Source: Candidatus Zambryskiibacteriota bacterium (GTDB lineage: Bacteria; Patescibacteriota; Minisyncoccia; Phycocordibacterales; Zambryskibacteraceae). From it: a DNA stretch of 29,126 bases. The stretch is from positions 1 through 29,126 of the forward strand of contig JANLIM010000063.1 of assembly GCA_024654145.1 (NCBI GenBank), written 5' to 3'. This document shows, in pieces, positions 1 through 6,598 of this stretch. The notes under the pieces were generated by a model. That model saw only the letters and a list, made by a program, of their open reading frames with translations. It was not told the origin of the DNA and searched no databases. The translations under genes were made by a program, and so were the position numbers. Position 1 is the stretch's first letter. Each line of letters begins with the position of its first letter.

Positions 1-13
1 GACCTTCTTCCAT
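1..13 (-). CDS. Start of a minus-strand gene cut by the window edge
   Basis: Reading the minus strand, an AAAGGAGG Shine-Dalgarno (18-25) is followed four bases later by an ATG whose first base is position 13, then codons for Met-Glu-Glu-Gly before the window ends. The product cannot be known. The strong Shine-Dalgarno places it with the Shine-Dalgarno class of genes in this window. It is divergent from tRNA-Tyr. AT-rich sequence at about 26-60 could hold its promoter. The call rests only on the ribosome site and four codons. Confidence 0.4.
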
Positions 14-72
14 TTTTCCTCCTTTAGCCAGTCTATATATCTATAAAAGAAAATCAATCATTTCTTAATTTG

Positions 73-253
73 GTGCGCCGGGTGAGCTTGGGATAGGGAC
101 CCAAGCGCAAGACCTTGAGCGCTGAAAGTGCGAAAGGTGTACAGCTTCTGTAAGAAGGGATTCGGTCAGGAATATTTTGCGAAATATGGTATTTTCCATT
201 AGAATAGCCCAATCGCGTCCTCCTTCGCCAAGGCTTCGGCGGGACGAGAAATT
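73..253 (+). other. Folded non-coding stretch upstream of tRNA-Tyr
   Basis: No credible reading frame is seen, but hairpins follow one another: GCTTGGG/CCCAAGC (86-92, 100-106), ACCTT/AAGGT (112-116, 134-138) with an inner GCGC/GTGC, CTTC/GAAG near 145-157, ATATTT/AAATAT (172-177, 182-187), and a CGCC/GGCG-type palindrome around 222-243. Bases 73-81 are perfectly complementary to the 3' acceptor strand of the tRNA (329-337), and 202-209 and 207-213 are complementary to the D-arm and variable arm. This could be a leader, a decayed element, or an unrecognised small RNA. No RNase P, SRP or tmRNA landmarks were recognised. Confidence 0.35.
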
Positions 254-336
254 GCGTCGGTCGGATAGCGGCTATTCCAGGAGACTGTAAATCTCCCGCC
301 CATTGGGCATCAGTGGTTCGAGTCCACTCCGGCGCA
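254..336 (+). tRNA. tRNA-Tyr (GTA)
   Basis: A class II tRNA folds completely. The acceptor GCGTCGG (254-260) pairs with CCGGCGC (329-335), with one G-U pair. The D-arm has a GGA/TCC stem and a loop holding the conserved GCGG. The anticodon stem GGAGA/TCTCC encloses CTGTAAA, with anticodon GTA at 287-289. The long variable arm is GCCC-ATT-GGGC. The T-arm is AGTGG, TTCGAGT, CCACT. The discriminator is A and CCA is not encoded. The anticodon is followed by A37-A38 after A36, the MiaA recognition context. Confidence 0.95.
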
Positions 337-398
337 CAAAATTATTTTCTCCAATTTAAGCCTTATTTTGTAAGGTTATTTTAGTTCGAACCATACTA

Positions 399-428
399 TT
401 GACAAGTCAAGTAGATTTAGGTTATAAT
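399..428 (+). promoter_or_regulatory. Consensus sigma-70 promoter of the radical SAM gene
   Basis: TTGACA (399-404) and TATAAT (423-428) match consensus exactly with an 18-base spacer. Transcription would start near 435 and give a leader of about 60 bases before the ATG at 497. Confidence 0.85.
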
Positions 429-486
429 ATCAGCCAGAAAACGGTCTTTGGAAATTCAACTGTACGTAACCTTTAACGCTCTGAAT

Positions 487-492
487 GGAGGG
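487..492 (+). promoter_or_regulatory. Shine-Dalgarno that sets the radical SAM start
   Basis: GGAGGG lies four bases before the ATG at 497. The earlier in-frame ATG at 485 overlaps this site and has no ribosome site of its own, so 497 is preferred. Confidence 0.8.
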
Positions 493-496
493 CGCA

Positions 497-2380
497 ATGC
501 AGAAGTGTTTCATCGTACTGACCCTCATCGCCTCCCTCTTCCGAGCGGAGGTCGCCTACACAGGTGAACCGATGTGGATGCTCTGGGGCAACCCGGAGAA
601 TATCCACTACGACGCCGAGGCGCACGCATGGATCAACGACAACCCTTCGGGGGAAAACGTTTTCCGTGCGATGGATGCTTACGACATCGCCCGTGGAGGC
701 GGACGAAAGTACAGCCTTCCCGAGCGAATTCCTGAAAAGAAGACGACTACAATCGTCTTCCGGATGGATACGGCGACGAAGCCCGAGCAGTTCTACGCTC
801 AGATCTTCTTCGCCGGAGCAATTCAGCAATCGAAGCGACGGTTCGTTCTCGTCAACGTTGAGCAGACCATTTTGGACCTCACCGCGGCACGCGACAAGCA
901 GTACCGTATGTGGCCCCACATGGGAATTCTCTACGTCGGGACAGCCGCACACGAGGAAGGTTGGGATGTTGTCTTGTGGGACGAACTTGTTCAAGGTCAA
1001 TGCGACCTCGGCAAGCTCGTCGAACCAGGTGATGTTGTCGGCTTCAGCCTCGTCGTGACGGGAGTGGAACGTGGTGTCGAGTTGGCCAAGCAAGCAAAGT
1101 CTCTCGGGGCTTCGGCAGTAATCGCTGGAAACGATTCAGCGATCTTCCGGACAAACGAGATTCTCAGTTTGCCGAATCGGCCGATCGATGCGGTGTTCAC
1201 GACCAATAGCCTGACGTCCGTTCGCAATTTCTTCCGTCTGTTCGGGACGACGAAGCTCGAAGAGCTTCAGATCCCGGGTGTGGCAGTAAGAAGTGACGGT
1301 ACGGCACGGTCGAACGCTCAGCAAGTGCTTCTGTCGGAACTCAAGGCTCGCAAGAGTCTCGATCGACAAGGTGCTTTCGATGCTGAAGATGTCTTCGTTG
1401 TTCCGAAGTTTGATCTCTTTCCGAATTCGTACTGGCAAGAGGTTTGGTCGAATTACCGCGAGGTGTTCGGCCACAAATATCGGGACGGCGACGTTGTCAA
1501 AAACAGCATCGCGTTGTTCGCTCAGGGTTGTACCCGCACTCGTGGTACGGACGTTTGCAGCTACTGCACGATTGCAGGAGTTGCCGACATCCGTATTCCT
1601 TCGGAGGACTACCTTCGGCGTACGCTCGAAGCCTACGATCGTTTTGGGATCCGCGCGATCTACAACACGACCGATTCGGCCTACGAGATGCGTCCGCTTG
1701 TGCAGAAACTGCAGAAACTGGGAGCGTCTTTCGATTCTCTCCAGATCTACGGCAGAGCACAGGGTCTCGCACTCCAACCCGATCTCTTGGAAAACTGGCT
1801 GTCACTCGTTGACGGTCGGCTCCTGGTGAACGTCGGGATGGATTCGGGCGACGGCAGGATCCTCGCACAAGGCGTCGTGAAGTCTTCTCTCGGTAAGGGT
1901 TCGCGGATTGAGGAGAACTATGAGGCGGTGCGTAACATTCGCAAGAGTGGCGCGCATCTCCACTATTCCTTGATCTTCGGCTCGCCGGGCGAGACGAAAG
2001 ATTCCTGTGAGCGGAGTATCGAATTCCTCGAGTGGACGACTGCAACACTTGGGCCGCAGCTCGATCTCATGGAAACGGATCTGTACTGGCTGAACTTCGG
2101 TTCACCGGTCAGTGACGTCTTCACGAGCTACGAGAAAGCTCAGGCACTTGCGTCGATTGCTGGGAAGGAGATTTCGAGGGAGGAGTGGTATCAAGGCTTC
2201 GGTAGGCACGCGACGGAACTCGTTGTTCCGTTCAGCGCCGAAGAAGCGTGGTATCGCCACTTCACGAACATTGATGTCGAAACGGCGCAGGAATACAACC
2301 AGCGCTGTACCGAAATCATGGCTCGTCACACAGGAGCGATTACGGGACGGGCGTACAAGCCAACCGAGCGGAAGGGATAA
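497..2380 (+). CDS. B12-binding-type radical SAM protein with unusual CX8CX2C motif
   Basis: The product is 627 aa. Around residues 115-220 there is a cobalamin-binding-type Rossmann region: a PHMGILYVGTAAHEEGWDV stretch, then VVGFSLVVTG and a GND where GGxH is usual. The radical SAM region follows, with cluster cysteines C345, C354 and C357. This spacing is CX8CX2C rather than the standard CX3CX2C. A glycine-rich strand (MDSGDG) and SLIFGSPGET follow, as in BchE/MiaB-like barrels. The reaction is unknown; such proteins often methylate or rearrange inactive carbons. The N-terminus is odd: residues 3-22 read like a signal peptide (hydrophobic FIVLTLIASLF, then AEVA), unexpected for an oxygen-sensitive cytosolic enzyme. 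The gene is monocistronic with its own promoter, Shine-Dalgarno and terminator, and is clearly more GC- and CpG-rich than rpmG and miaA next door, so transfer is plausible. Family assignment is confident; substrate is not. Confidence 0.88.
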   Translation: MQKCFIVLTLIASLFRAEVAYTGEPMWMLWGNPENIHYDAEAHAWINDNPSGENVFRAMDAYDIARGGGRKYSLPERIPEKKTTTIVFRMDTATKPEQFYAQIFFAGAIQQSKRRFVLVNVEQTILDLTAARDKQYRMWPHMGILYVGTAAHEEGWDVVLWDELVQGQCDLGKLVEPGDVVGFSLVVTGVERGVELAKQAKSLGASAVIAGNDSAIFRTNEILSLPNRPIDAVFTTNSLTSVRNFFRLFGTTKLEELQIPGVAVRSDGTARSNAQQVLLSELKARKSLDRQGAFDAEDVFVVPKFDLFPNSYWQEVWSNYREVFGHKYRDGDVVKNSIALFAQGCTRTRGTDVCSYCTIAGVADIRIPSEDYLRRTLEAYDRFGIRAIYNTTDSAYEMRPLVQKLQKLGASFDSLQIYGRAQGLALQPDLLENWLSLVDGRLLVNVGMDSGDGRILAQGVVKSSLGKGSRIEENYEAVRNIRKSGAHLHYSLIFGSPGETKDSCERSIEFLEWTTATLGPQLDLMETDLYWLNFGSPVSDVFTSYEKAQALASIAGKEISREEWYQGFGRHATELVVPFSAEEAWYRHFTNIDVETAQEYNQRCTEIMARHTGAITGRAYKPTERKG

Positions 2381-2401
2381 CCCAGTCTCTCGGGCAACAC
2401 A

Positions 2402-2434
2402 GGGGCGTCGAGCCAAAAACTCGGCGCCCTTTTA
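2402..2434 (+). terminator. Rho-independent terminator of the radical SAM gene
   Basis: A ten-pair stem GGGCGTCGAG/CTCGGCGCCC (2403-2412, 2420-2429) has a CCAAAAA loop and is followed by TTTT. Confidence 0.88.
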
Positions 2435-2535
2435 CTTTACCTTTTCAGCCCAAAAGCTAAGATCAGGCACATAAGGACTAGGGCTAGCCTTCATCAATTC
2501 AGTTCTAACGTCCTCTATTACGTTGCACACTCAAC
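2435..2535. other. Intergenic stretch, nothing recognised
   Basis: AT-rich spacer between the radical SAM terminator and the rpmG promoter. It contains a copy of the word AAAAGCTAA that also recurs before serS. No reading frame or RNA gene was recognised. Confidence 0.5.
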
Positions 2536-2563
2536 TTGCAAAATACGGTAAATGCGGTAATCT
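2536..2563 (+). promoter_or_regulatory. Promoter of rpmG
   Basis: TTGCAA (2536-2541), 16 bases, then TAATCT (2558-2563). The -10 box ends only eight bases before the ATG, predicting a leaderless transcript. Confidence 0.55.
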
Positions 2564-2571
2564 AATAGCCT

Positions 2572-2745
2572 ATGTCACAGGATCATCTCATAAAGCTCGT
2601 CTCTGTAGGGGACAAAACAGGCGCCGGAAAGGGGCATACTTATTATTCTCGCAAGAACAGGAAGTCGGTCGAAAGAAAGTTAGAGTTTAAGAAATATAAT
2701 CCGGTCATCCGCAAACATACGGTCTATAAAGAAAAGAAGGCCTAG
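2572..2745 (+). CDS. rpmG: 50S ribosomal protein bL33
   Basis: The product is a 57-residue basic protein with the L33 pattern: N-terminal IKLVSVG strand, THTYYS-like segment read here as GHTYYSRKNRK, then a basic helix region LEFKKYNP and a C-terminal RKHTVYKEKKA. Length matches the family (about 50-57). It lacks the zinc-ribbon cysteines of the C+ form, so it is the zinc-independent type. It is single, with its own promoter and terminator, and has no Shine-Dalgarno. L33 sits in the large subunit near the E-site. Confidence 0.95.
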   Translation: MSQDHLIKLVSVGDKTGAGKGHTYYSRKNRKSVERKLEFKKYNPVIRKHTVYKEKKA

Positions 2746-2749
2746 TAAA

Positions 2750-2779
2750 TAAAATCCGCCGAAAGGCGGATTTTATTAT
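2750..2779 (+). terminator. Terminator of rpmG
   Basis: AAAATCCGCC (2751-2760), GAAA tetraloop, GGCGGATTTT (2765-2774), then TATT. Confidence 0.9.
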
Positions 2780-2791
2780 GGATTCCAAATG

Positions 2792-2862
2792 CGGGCGATC
2801 GAGGAATCGAACCCCGGCCAGTGCTTTTGGAGAGCGCTGTTCTACCACTAAACTAATCGCCC
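2792..2862 (-). tRNA. tRNA-Trp (CCA)
   Basis: On the minus strand, acceptor GGGCGAT pairs with ATCGCCC, the D-arm is GTTT...GAAC, the anticodon loop is CTCCAAA (anticodon CCA), and the T-arm is CGGGG, TTCGATT, CCTCG. The discriminator is G and CCA is not encoded. The anticodon stem GCGCT/AGCAC carries one C-A mismatch at 28-42. A36-A37-A38 fits MiaA. It lies ten bases downstream of the miaA stop in the same direction. Confidence 0.93.
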
Positions 2863-2871
2863 AATACCGAG

Positions 2872-3783
2872 TTATCGTAGCATATTCTGAGCGTGCATTT
2901 CTATCCCTTTATATTCCTCTGGCTTAAACCCTTCGACTGCGCTCAGGGTAAACCACTCAATTTTTTTGTTGCGTTTAAACCATGTCATCTGACGACGAGA
3001 ATACTGTCGTGTGGCAATATTTAACTTTTCTCCCATTTCTTCCTTACCCATTTCTCCCTTTAAATACATGGCGAGGAATTTGTATTCCAGTCCTAGGTCT
3101 TCCATGCGTTTATATGTAAGGCCTTTTTTATGAAGTTTCTTGGCTTCAGTTATCATACCCGGCAGACGTTTCGTGAGTCTTGCTAAAATTCTTCCCTCTA
3201 GATTTTTAGGCTTAATTCCTATGTATACAAATTTGTAAGGTGTCGACCTGGCAGGTTGACGCTTTGGCACTTTGCCTAGGGTTTCTACAATTTCTAAAGC
3301 TCGAATCAAGCGTACTTTGTTGTGCTTATCTATTGTTCTGGCTCGCACAGGGTCTTTTTTCCCCAACATCTCAAAAAGCTTTTCTTTACTTAACTTACCC
3401 AATTTACTCCTTAGCAATTTACTTGGTGGTACTTCAGGTAGGGAAACAGTACCGGCCAGTGCGTCTATATAGAATCCCGTGCCACCTACAACAATAGGCA
3501 ACTTGCCGATATGATATATCATATCGGCTGCTTCTCTAGCTTTTTGAACGAAATCACTAGCGCTGAATTGTTTCTCGGGACTTGCGACATCAAGTAGATG
3601 GTGGGGGATTCCACTCATTTCCCTTTCGGTAATCTTGCCCGTTCCAACATTGAGGCCTTTATAGACCTGGCGGGAGTCAGCAGATATGACTTCTCCGTTG
3701 AATTTCTTTGCAAGCTTAACAGCTAGATCCGACTTGCCTGAAGCGGTGGGACCGACGATGACCAGAACTTTTTGTTTCGCCAT
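2872..3783 (-). CDS. miaA: tRNA dimethylallyltransferase
   Basis: The product is 303 aa, normal for the family. MiaA transfers a dimethylallyl group from DMAPP to N6 of A37 in tRNAs that read UNN codons. Visible signs are the P-loop GPTASGKS at residues 11-18, ISADSRQVYKGLNVGTGK, a central HHLLDV and VVGGTGFYIDAL segment, and C-terminal ATRQYSRRQMTWFKRN. The start is fixed by the P-loop position. The first 61 bases overlap the end of the upstream P-type ATPase gene in another frame, so the two are probably co-transcribed. Near the C-terminus a 20-base palindromic repeat (2929-2948) is read in frame as part of a variable loop. tRNA-Trp, a likely substrate, follows directly. Confidence 0.97.
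   Translation of the reverse strand: MAKQKVLVIVGPTASGKSDLAVKLAKKFNGEVISADSRQVYKGLNVGTGKITEREMSGIPHHLLDVASPEKQFSASDFVQKAREAADMIYHIGKLPIVVGGTGFYIDALAGTVSLPEVPPSKLLRSKLGKLSKEKLFEMLGKKDPVRARTIDKHNKVRLIRALEIVETLGKVPKRQPARSTPYKFVYIGIKPKNLEGRILARLTKRLPGMITEAKKLHKKGLTYKRMEDLGLEYKFLAMYLKGEMGKEEMGEKLNIATRQYSRRQMTWFKRNKKIEWFTLSAVEGFKPEEYKGIEMHAQNMLR
2929..2948. repeat. Small palindromic repeat inside miaA
   Basis: CCCTTCGACTGCGCTCAGGG is an imperfect palindrome, related to the copy in topA (9802-9820), and translated here as part of a C-terminal variable loop. From memory, this CCCTTCGAC...CTCAGGG type is widespread in CPR and other environmental genomes. Confidence 0.75.
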
Positions 3784-6446
3784 ATATATTTTCTAATTTC
3801 TTCGACTAGGATGATTGAGGTAGCGAGCGCAATAATACCCGCCCAGTCAGAAAGAGCAAGTGGCACTGTGTGTAGGAACTTTTGGAATAGTGGGTGATAA
3901 ACAGCCAGTACCTGGGAGAGGGCGGCGGCAACAGTTGCAAACAAAATATATTTGTTTGTGAAAGCATTTGAGTTAAAGACAGACTCATTTTCTGTGCGAC
4001 AGTTCCAAGCATTGAACCACTGGAAGACTGCCAAAAGGGTGAGCGACATAGTCCATGCCTTTGCTAGGTCAGCTTCATAATAGCCTTGGAACATGATGAG
4101 TGTAATAACAGTCATAGGTAGAGCCATTGTGAGCATTCTTTGTGCCATCAGTTTGTCGACAATATATTTGTTCGGTTTGTGGAACTTCTCACTCAAGAGG
4201 TCTTTCTCTTTCGGTTCCATAGCCAGAGCTGCAGTAAAAAATCCATCCGTTACAAAGTTCAGCCAGATAATCTGAACAGGAAGAAGCGGTAGTGGCATAC
4301 CAAGCAATAACGATCCTGTAATGACAGCGAGTTCGCCTATACCAGTAGATAGGAGATAGAGGACAACTTTCTTGATGGTCTTGTAAATACTTCGACCCTC
4401 CTCAATGGCAGAGATGATGCTTCCGAAGTTGTCATCTAGAAGAATAATGTCTGCTGATTCTTTGGCCACCTCTGTACCAATTTTACCCATTGCTACGCCA
4501 AGGTCTGCAGCTACCAGCGATGGAGCATCATTTACTCCGTCGCCTGTCATAGCGATAATTTCACCTCGGGACTTATAGACATTAATAATGCGTAGCTTGT
4601 GTTCCGGAGTGACTCTGGCGAATACAGAAACGCGATTAAGCATCTCCTTGAGTTCTTTGTCAGAAAGTTTATCTATGTCTTCTCCAGTCAGGCTTATGTC
4701 TCCTTTTTTAAATATAAATGCTTCTTTAGCGATAGCTTCTGCAGTGACCTGGTGGTCACCGGTGATCATGACCACCTTGATACCGGCTTCGCCCGCGCGT
4801 CGTGCCGCTTCTTTGGCTTCTGGTCTCAAGGTGTCTCTGATACCAAAAAATCCAACAAGTGTTAGATCGTGTATGTTGTCATGGCCCACCATTTCCGATT
4901 CGTTGAGTCTGTAAGAAAAGGCGAGTACGCGCAAGCCTCTTTGAGAAAATTCAACAAATTTTTGAGTCAAAAGTTTCCTTTCGTCGTCAGTAAGTTTAAC
5001 CTTCTCACCACCGTGCCAAACACTTTCAGAAAGAGCAAGTATGACCTCTGGCGCGCCTACAACAGAAAGAAAGTTTTTAACCTCGTCTTTATGTACAGTC
5101 GCATGGTATTTGAGAGAATAGTCAAATGGTATTTCACTTATTAATGGAGAGTTTCTCTCTAAATCATTTTTGTTAAAGCCAAGTTTTTCTCCGAGAACGA
5201 GCATGGCTGCTTCTGTGGGGTCGCCAGAAATTTTCCATTCATCGCTTTGCTCTGTACTCATGACACTCGCGTTGGCGCAGAAGGTAGCCATCTTGCCAGC
5301 AAGCATTAGGTCCGAATGCTCCAAAGGTTCGATGATCTTGCCGTTACTTTTGATAGTGCCCTTTGGTTCGTATCCAGATCCTCCGACCTCGAAGTTTTGT
5401 CCTCCAACGTAAACTGCTTGCACCATCATCTCGTTTCTAGTTAGCGTGCCAGTCTTGTCTACCGCTATCACTCTGGCTTGTCCAAGTGCTTCTACTGCCT
5501 GAAGCCGTTTTACCAAAGCTTTTTTCTTACTCATTCTCCAGACTCCAGCAGCAAGGATTATGGTAATAGCGATGGGCAAGCCTTCAGGAATGACTGAAAC
5601 TGAAACAGAGATAACCACACCGAGCATTTCCTTTATTGTCTTACCTCCAAGCATGCCTACTATAAAAAGAAAAAGGCTCGCTATTCCCGAGACTACGATG
5701 ATTAGCCGGGAGAGATGTCTGATACTTGCTTTGAGAGGTATTTCAGTCTCGATACTTACAACATCCTTTGCGATTTTACCTATGACTGTGTTTTGTCCAG
5801 TGTTTACCACGATAGCGAGACCGTTACCAGTAAAGATGTTTGTGCCTTTAAAGACCATGTTCTTTTGCTCCAGGACTGGCAGTTCAGGATTTTCAATAAC
5901 CTCAAAAGTTTTTCTTACAGATTCTGATTCACCTGTAAGAGCTGCTTCATCCACTTTAAGATTATGGGCGCTTATAAGTCTCGCGTCTGAAGGAATCTTG
6001 TCGCCTTCTTGCAAATGGATGATATCTCCAGAGACAACCTCCGTGTCCGGTATGATGAGTTCTTTCCCGTCTCTAATTACAACTGCTTTTGTTTCAACAA
6101 ACTTCTTAAGAGCAAGTAAAGTATTGCGGGCTTTACCTTCTTGGATTGCTCCAACAATAGCGTTTACGACAAGTACAGCAGCAATAACAATACTGTCTGC
6201 AACCTCTCCCAGAAGAAACATGGCGGCACTTCCGATGAGGAGGATATATATAAGAGGGCTTTGGAATTGGCGCAAAAAGATGAGGCCAGCGCCGTCCACT
6301 TTAGCTTCTGGAAGTTGGTTTAGCCCCTGAGTTTTGATTCTCTTCTTTGCCTCGATAGACGTAAGGCCACGCTCACCCGAACCAAGTATTTTGAATACTT
6401 CGTTAATATCAAGAGCATGCCACTTGGTTTCCAAGAGTGGGTTCAT
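3723..6446 (-). CDS. P-type (P2A, Ca2+-type) cation-transporting ATPase
   Basis: The product is 907 aa, full length. The pump uses ATP to move a cation, probably Ca2+ (or Mn2+), across the cytoplasmic membrane. In order: N-terminal cation-ATPase domain (1-70), TGES of the actuator domain at 171-174, M4 motif PEGLP at 287-291 (a Ca2+ ligand site in SERCA-type pumps), phosphorylated Asp330 in DKTGTLT, GAPE in the nucleotide domain (KGAPE is usual), MITGD, and the hinge TGDGVNDAPSLVAADLG. M6 reads NFVTDG, matching SERCA NxxTDG, and M5 keeps GEL with the Glu ligand. The C-terminal cation-ATPase domain is present. It is preceded by tRNA-Leu and overlaps miaA by 61 bases at its 3' end. Its -10 box lies seven bases before the ATG, so a leaderless message is likely. 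Confidence 0.95.
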   Translation of the reverse strand: MNPLLETKWHALDINEVFKILGSGERGLTSIEAKKRIKTQGLNQLPEAKVDGAGLIFLRQFQSPLIYILLIGSAAMFLLGEVADSIVIAAVLVVNAIVGAIQEGKARNTLLALKKFVETKAVVIRDGKELIIPDTEVVSGDIIHLQEGDKIPSDARLISAHNLKVDEAALTGESESVRKTFEVIENPELPVLEQKNMVFKGTNIFTGNGLAIVVNTGQNTVIGKIAKDVVSIETEIPLKASIRHLSRLIIVVSGIASLFLFIVGMLGGKTIKEMLGVVISVSVSVIPEGLPIAITIILAAGVWRMSKKKALVKRLQAVEALGQARVIAVDKTGTLTRNEMMVQAVYVGGQNFEVGGSGYEPKGTIKSNGKIIEPLEHSDLMLAGKMATFCANASVMSTEQSDEWKISGDPTEAAMLVLGEKLGFNKNDLERNSPLISEIPFDYSLKYHATVHKDEVKNFLSVVGAPEVILALSESVWHGGEKVKLTDDERKLLTQKFVEFSQRGLRVLAFSYRLNESEMVGHDNIHDLTLVGFFGIRDTLRPEAKEAARRAGEAGIKVVMITGDHQVTAEAIAKEAFIFKKGDISLTGEDIDKLSDKELKEMLNRVSVFARVTPEHKLRIINVYKSRGEIIAMTGDGVNDAPSLVAADLGVAMGKIGTEVAKESADIILLDDNFGSIISAIEEGRSIYKTIKKVVLYLLSTGIGELAVITGSLLLGMPLPLLPVQIIWLNFVTDGFFTAALAMEPKEKDLLSEKFHKPNKYIVDKLMAQRMLTMALPMTVITLIMFQGYYEADLAKAWTMSLTLLAVFQWFNAWNCRTENESVFNSNAFTNKYILFATVAAALSQVLAVYHPLFQKFLHTVPLALSDWAGIIALATSIILVEEIRKYIWRNKKFWSSSVPPLQASRI

Positions 6447-6453
6447 TGATTTT

Positions 6454-6459
6454 ATTATA
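6454..6459 (-). promoter_or_regulatory. -10 box of the P-type ATPase (leaderless)
   Basis: TATAAT on the minus strand, seven bases before the ATG. No Shine-Dalgarno is present. Confidence 0.6.
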
Positions 6460-6468
6460 CACGTAGAA

Positions 6469-6553
6469 TGGTGCCGAGGGAGGGACTCGAACCCTCAAGT
6501 CTTGCGACGATCGATTTTGAGTCGATTGCGGTTACCAATTTCGCCACCTCGGC
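6469..6553 (-). tRNA. tRNA-Leu (CAA), CCA encoded
   Basis: A class II tRNA: acceptor GCCGAGG/CCTCGGC, anticodon stem ATCGA/TCGAT around CTCAAAA (anticodon CAA), a variable arm beginning CGTCGCAAGAC, T-arm GAGGG, TTCGAGT, CCCTC, discriminator A. Unlike the other three tRNAs here the 3' CCA is encoded (6469-6471). A36-A37-A38 fits MiaA. It lies just upstream of the ATPase in the same direction. Confidence 0.95.
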
Positions 6554-6586
6554 ATTTCGGCATTAGAATAACATAAAAATATTCGT

Positions 6587-6592
6587 TATAAT
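6587..6592 (+). promoter_or_regulatory. -10 box of parB (leaderless)
   Basis: TATAAT ends six bases before the ATG at 6599. No Shine-Dalgarno is present. Confidence 0.65.
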
Positions 6593-6598
6593 ATTCTC

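Noticed and set aside
73..336. Intron-containing tRNA-Tyr with the 5' acceptor at 75-81
   Set aside because: A complete tRNA folds from 254 to 336 with a good D-arm and only one G-U in the acceptor, so no intron is needed. Typical group I or II core motifs were not seen. Kept as an alternative in the findings.
485..496. Upstream ATG as start of the radical SAM gene
   Set aside because: It overlaps the GGAGGG that serves the ATG at 497.
473..1777. Long minus-strand frames opposite the radical SAM gene
   Set aside because: They mirror the GC-rich codon pattern of the true gene and show no family features or start signals.
5560..6330. 256-codon plus-strand frame opposite the P-ATPase
   Set aside because: Low-complexity Ser/Thr/Ile composition typical of an antisense shadow; the ATPase motifs on the other strand are unambiguous.
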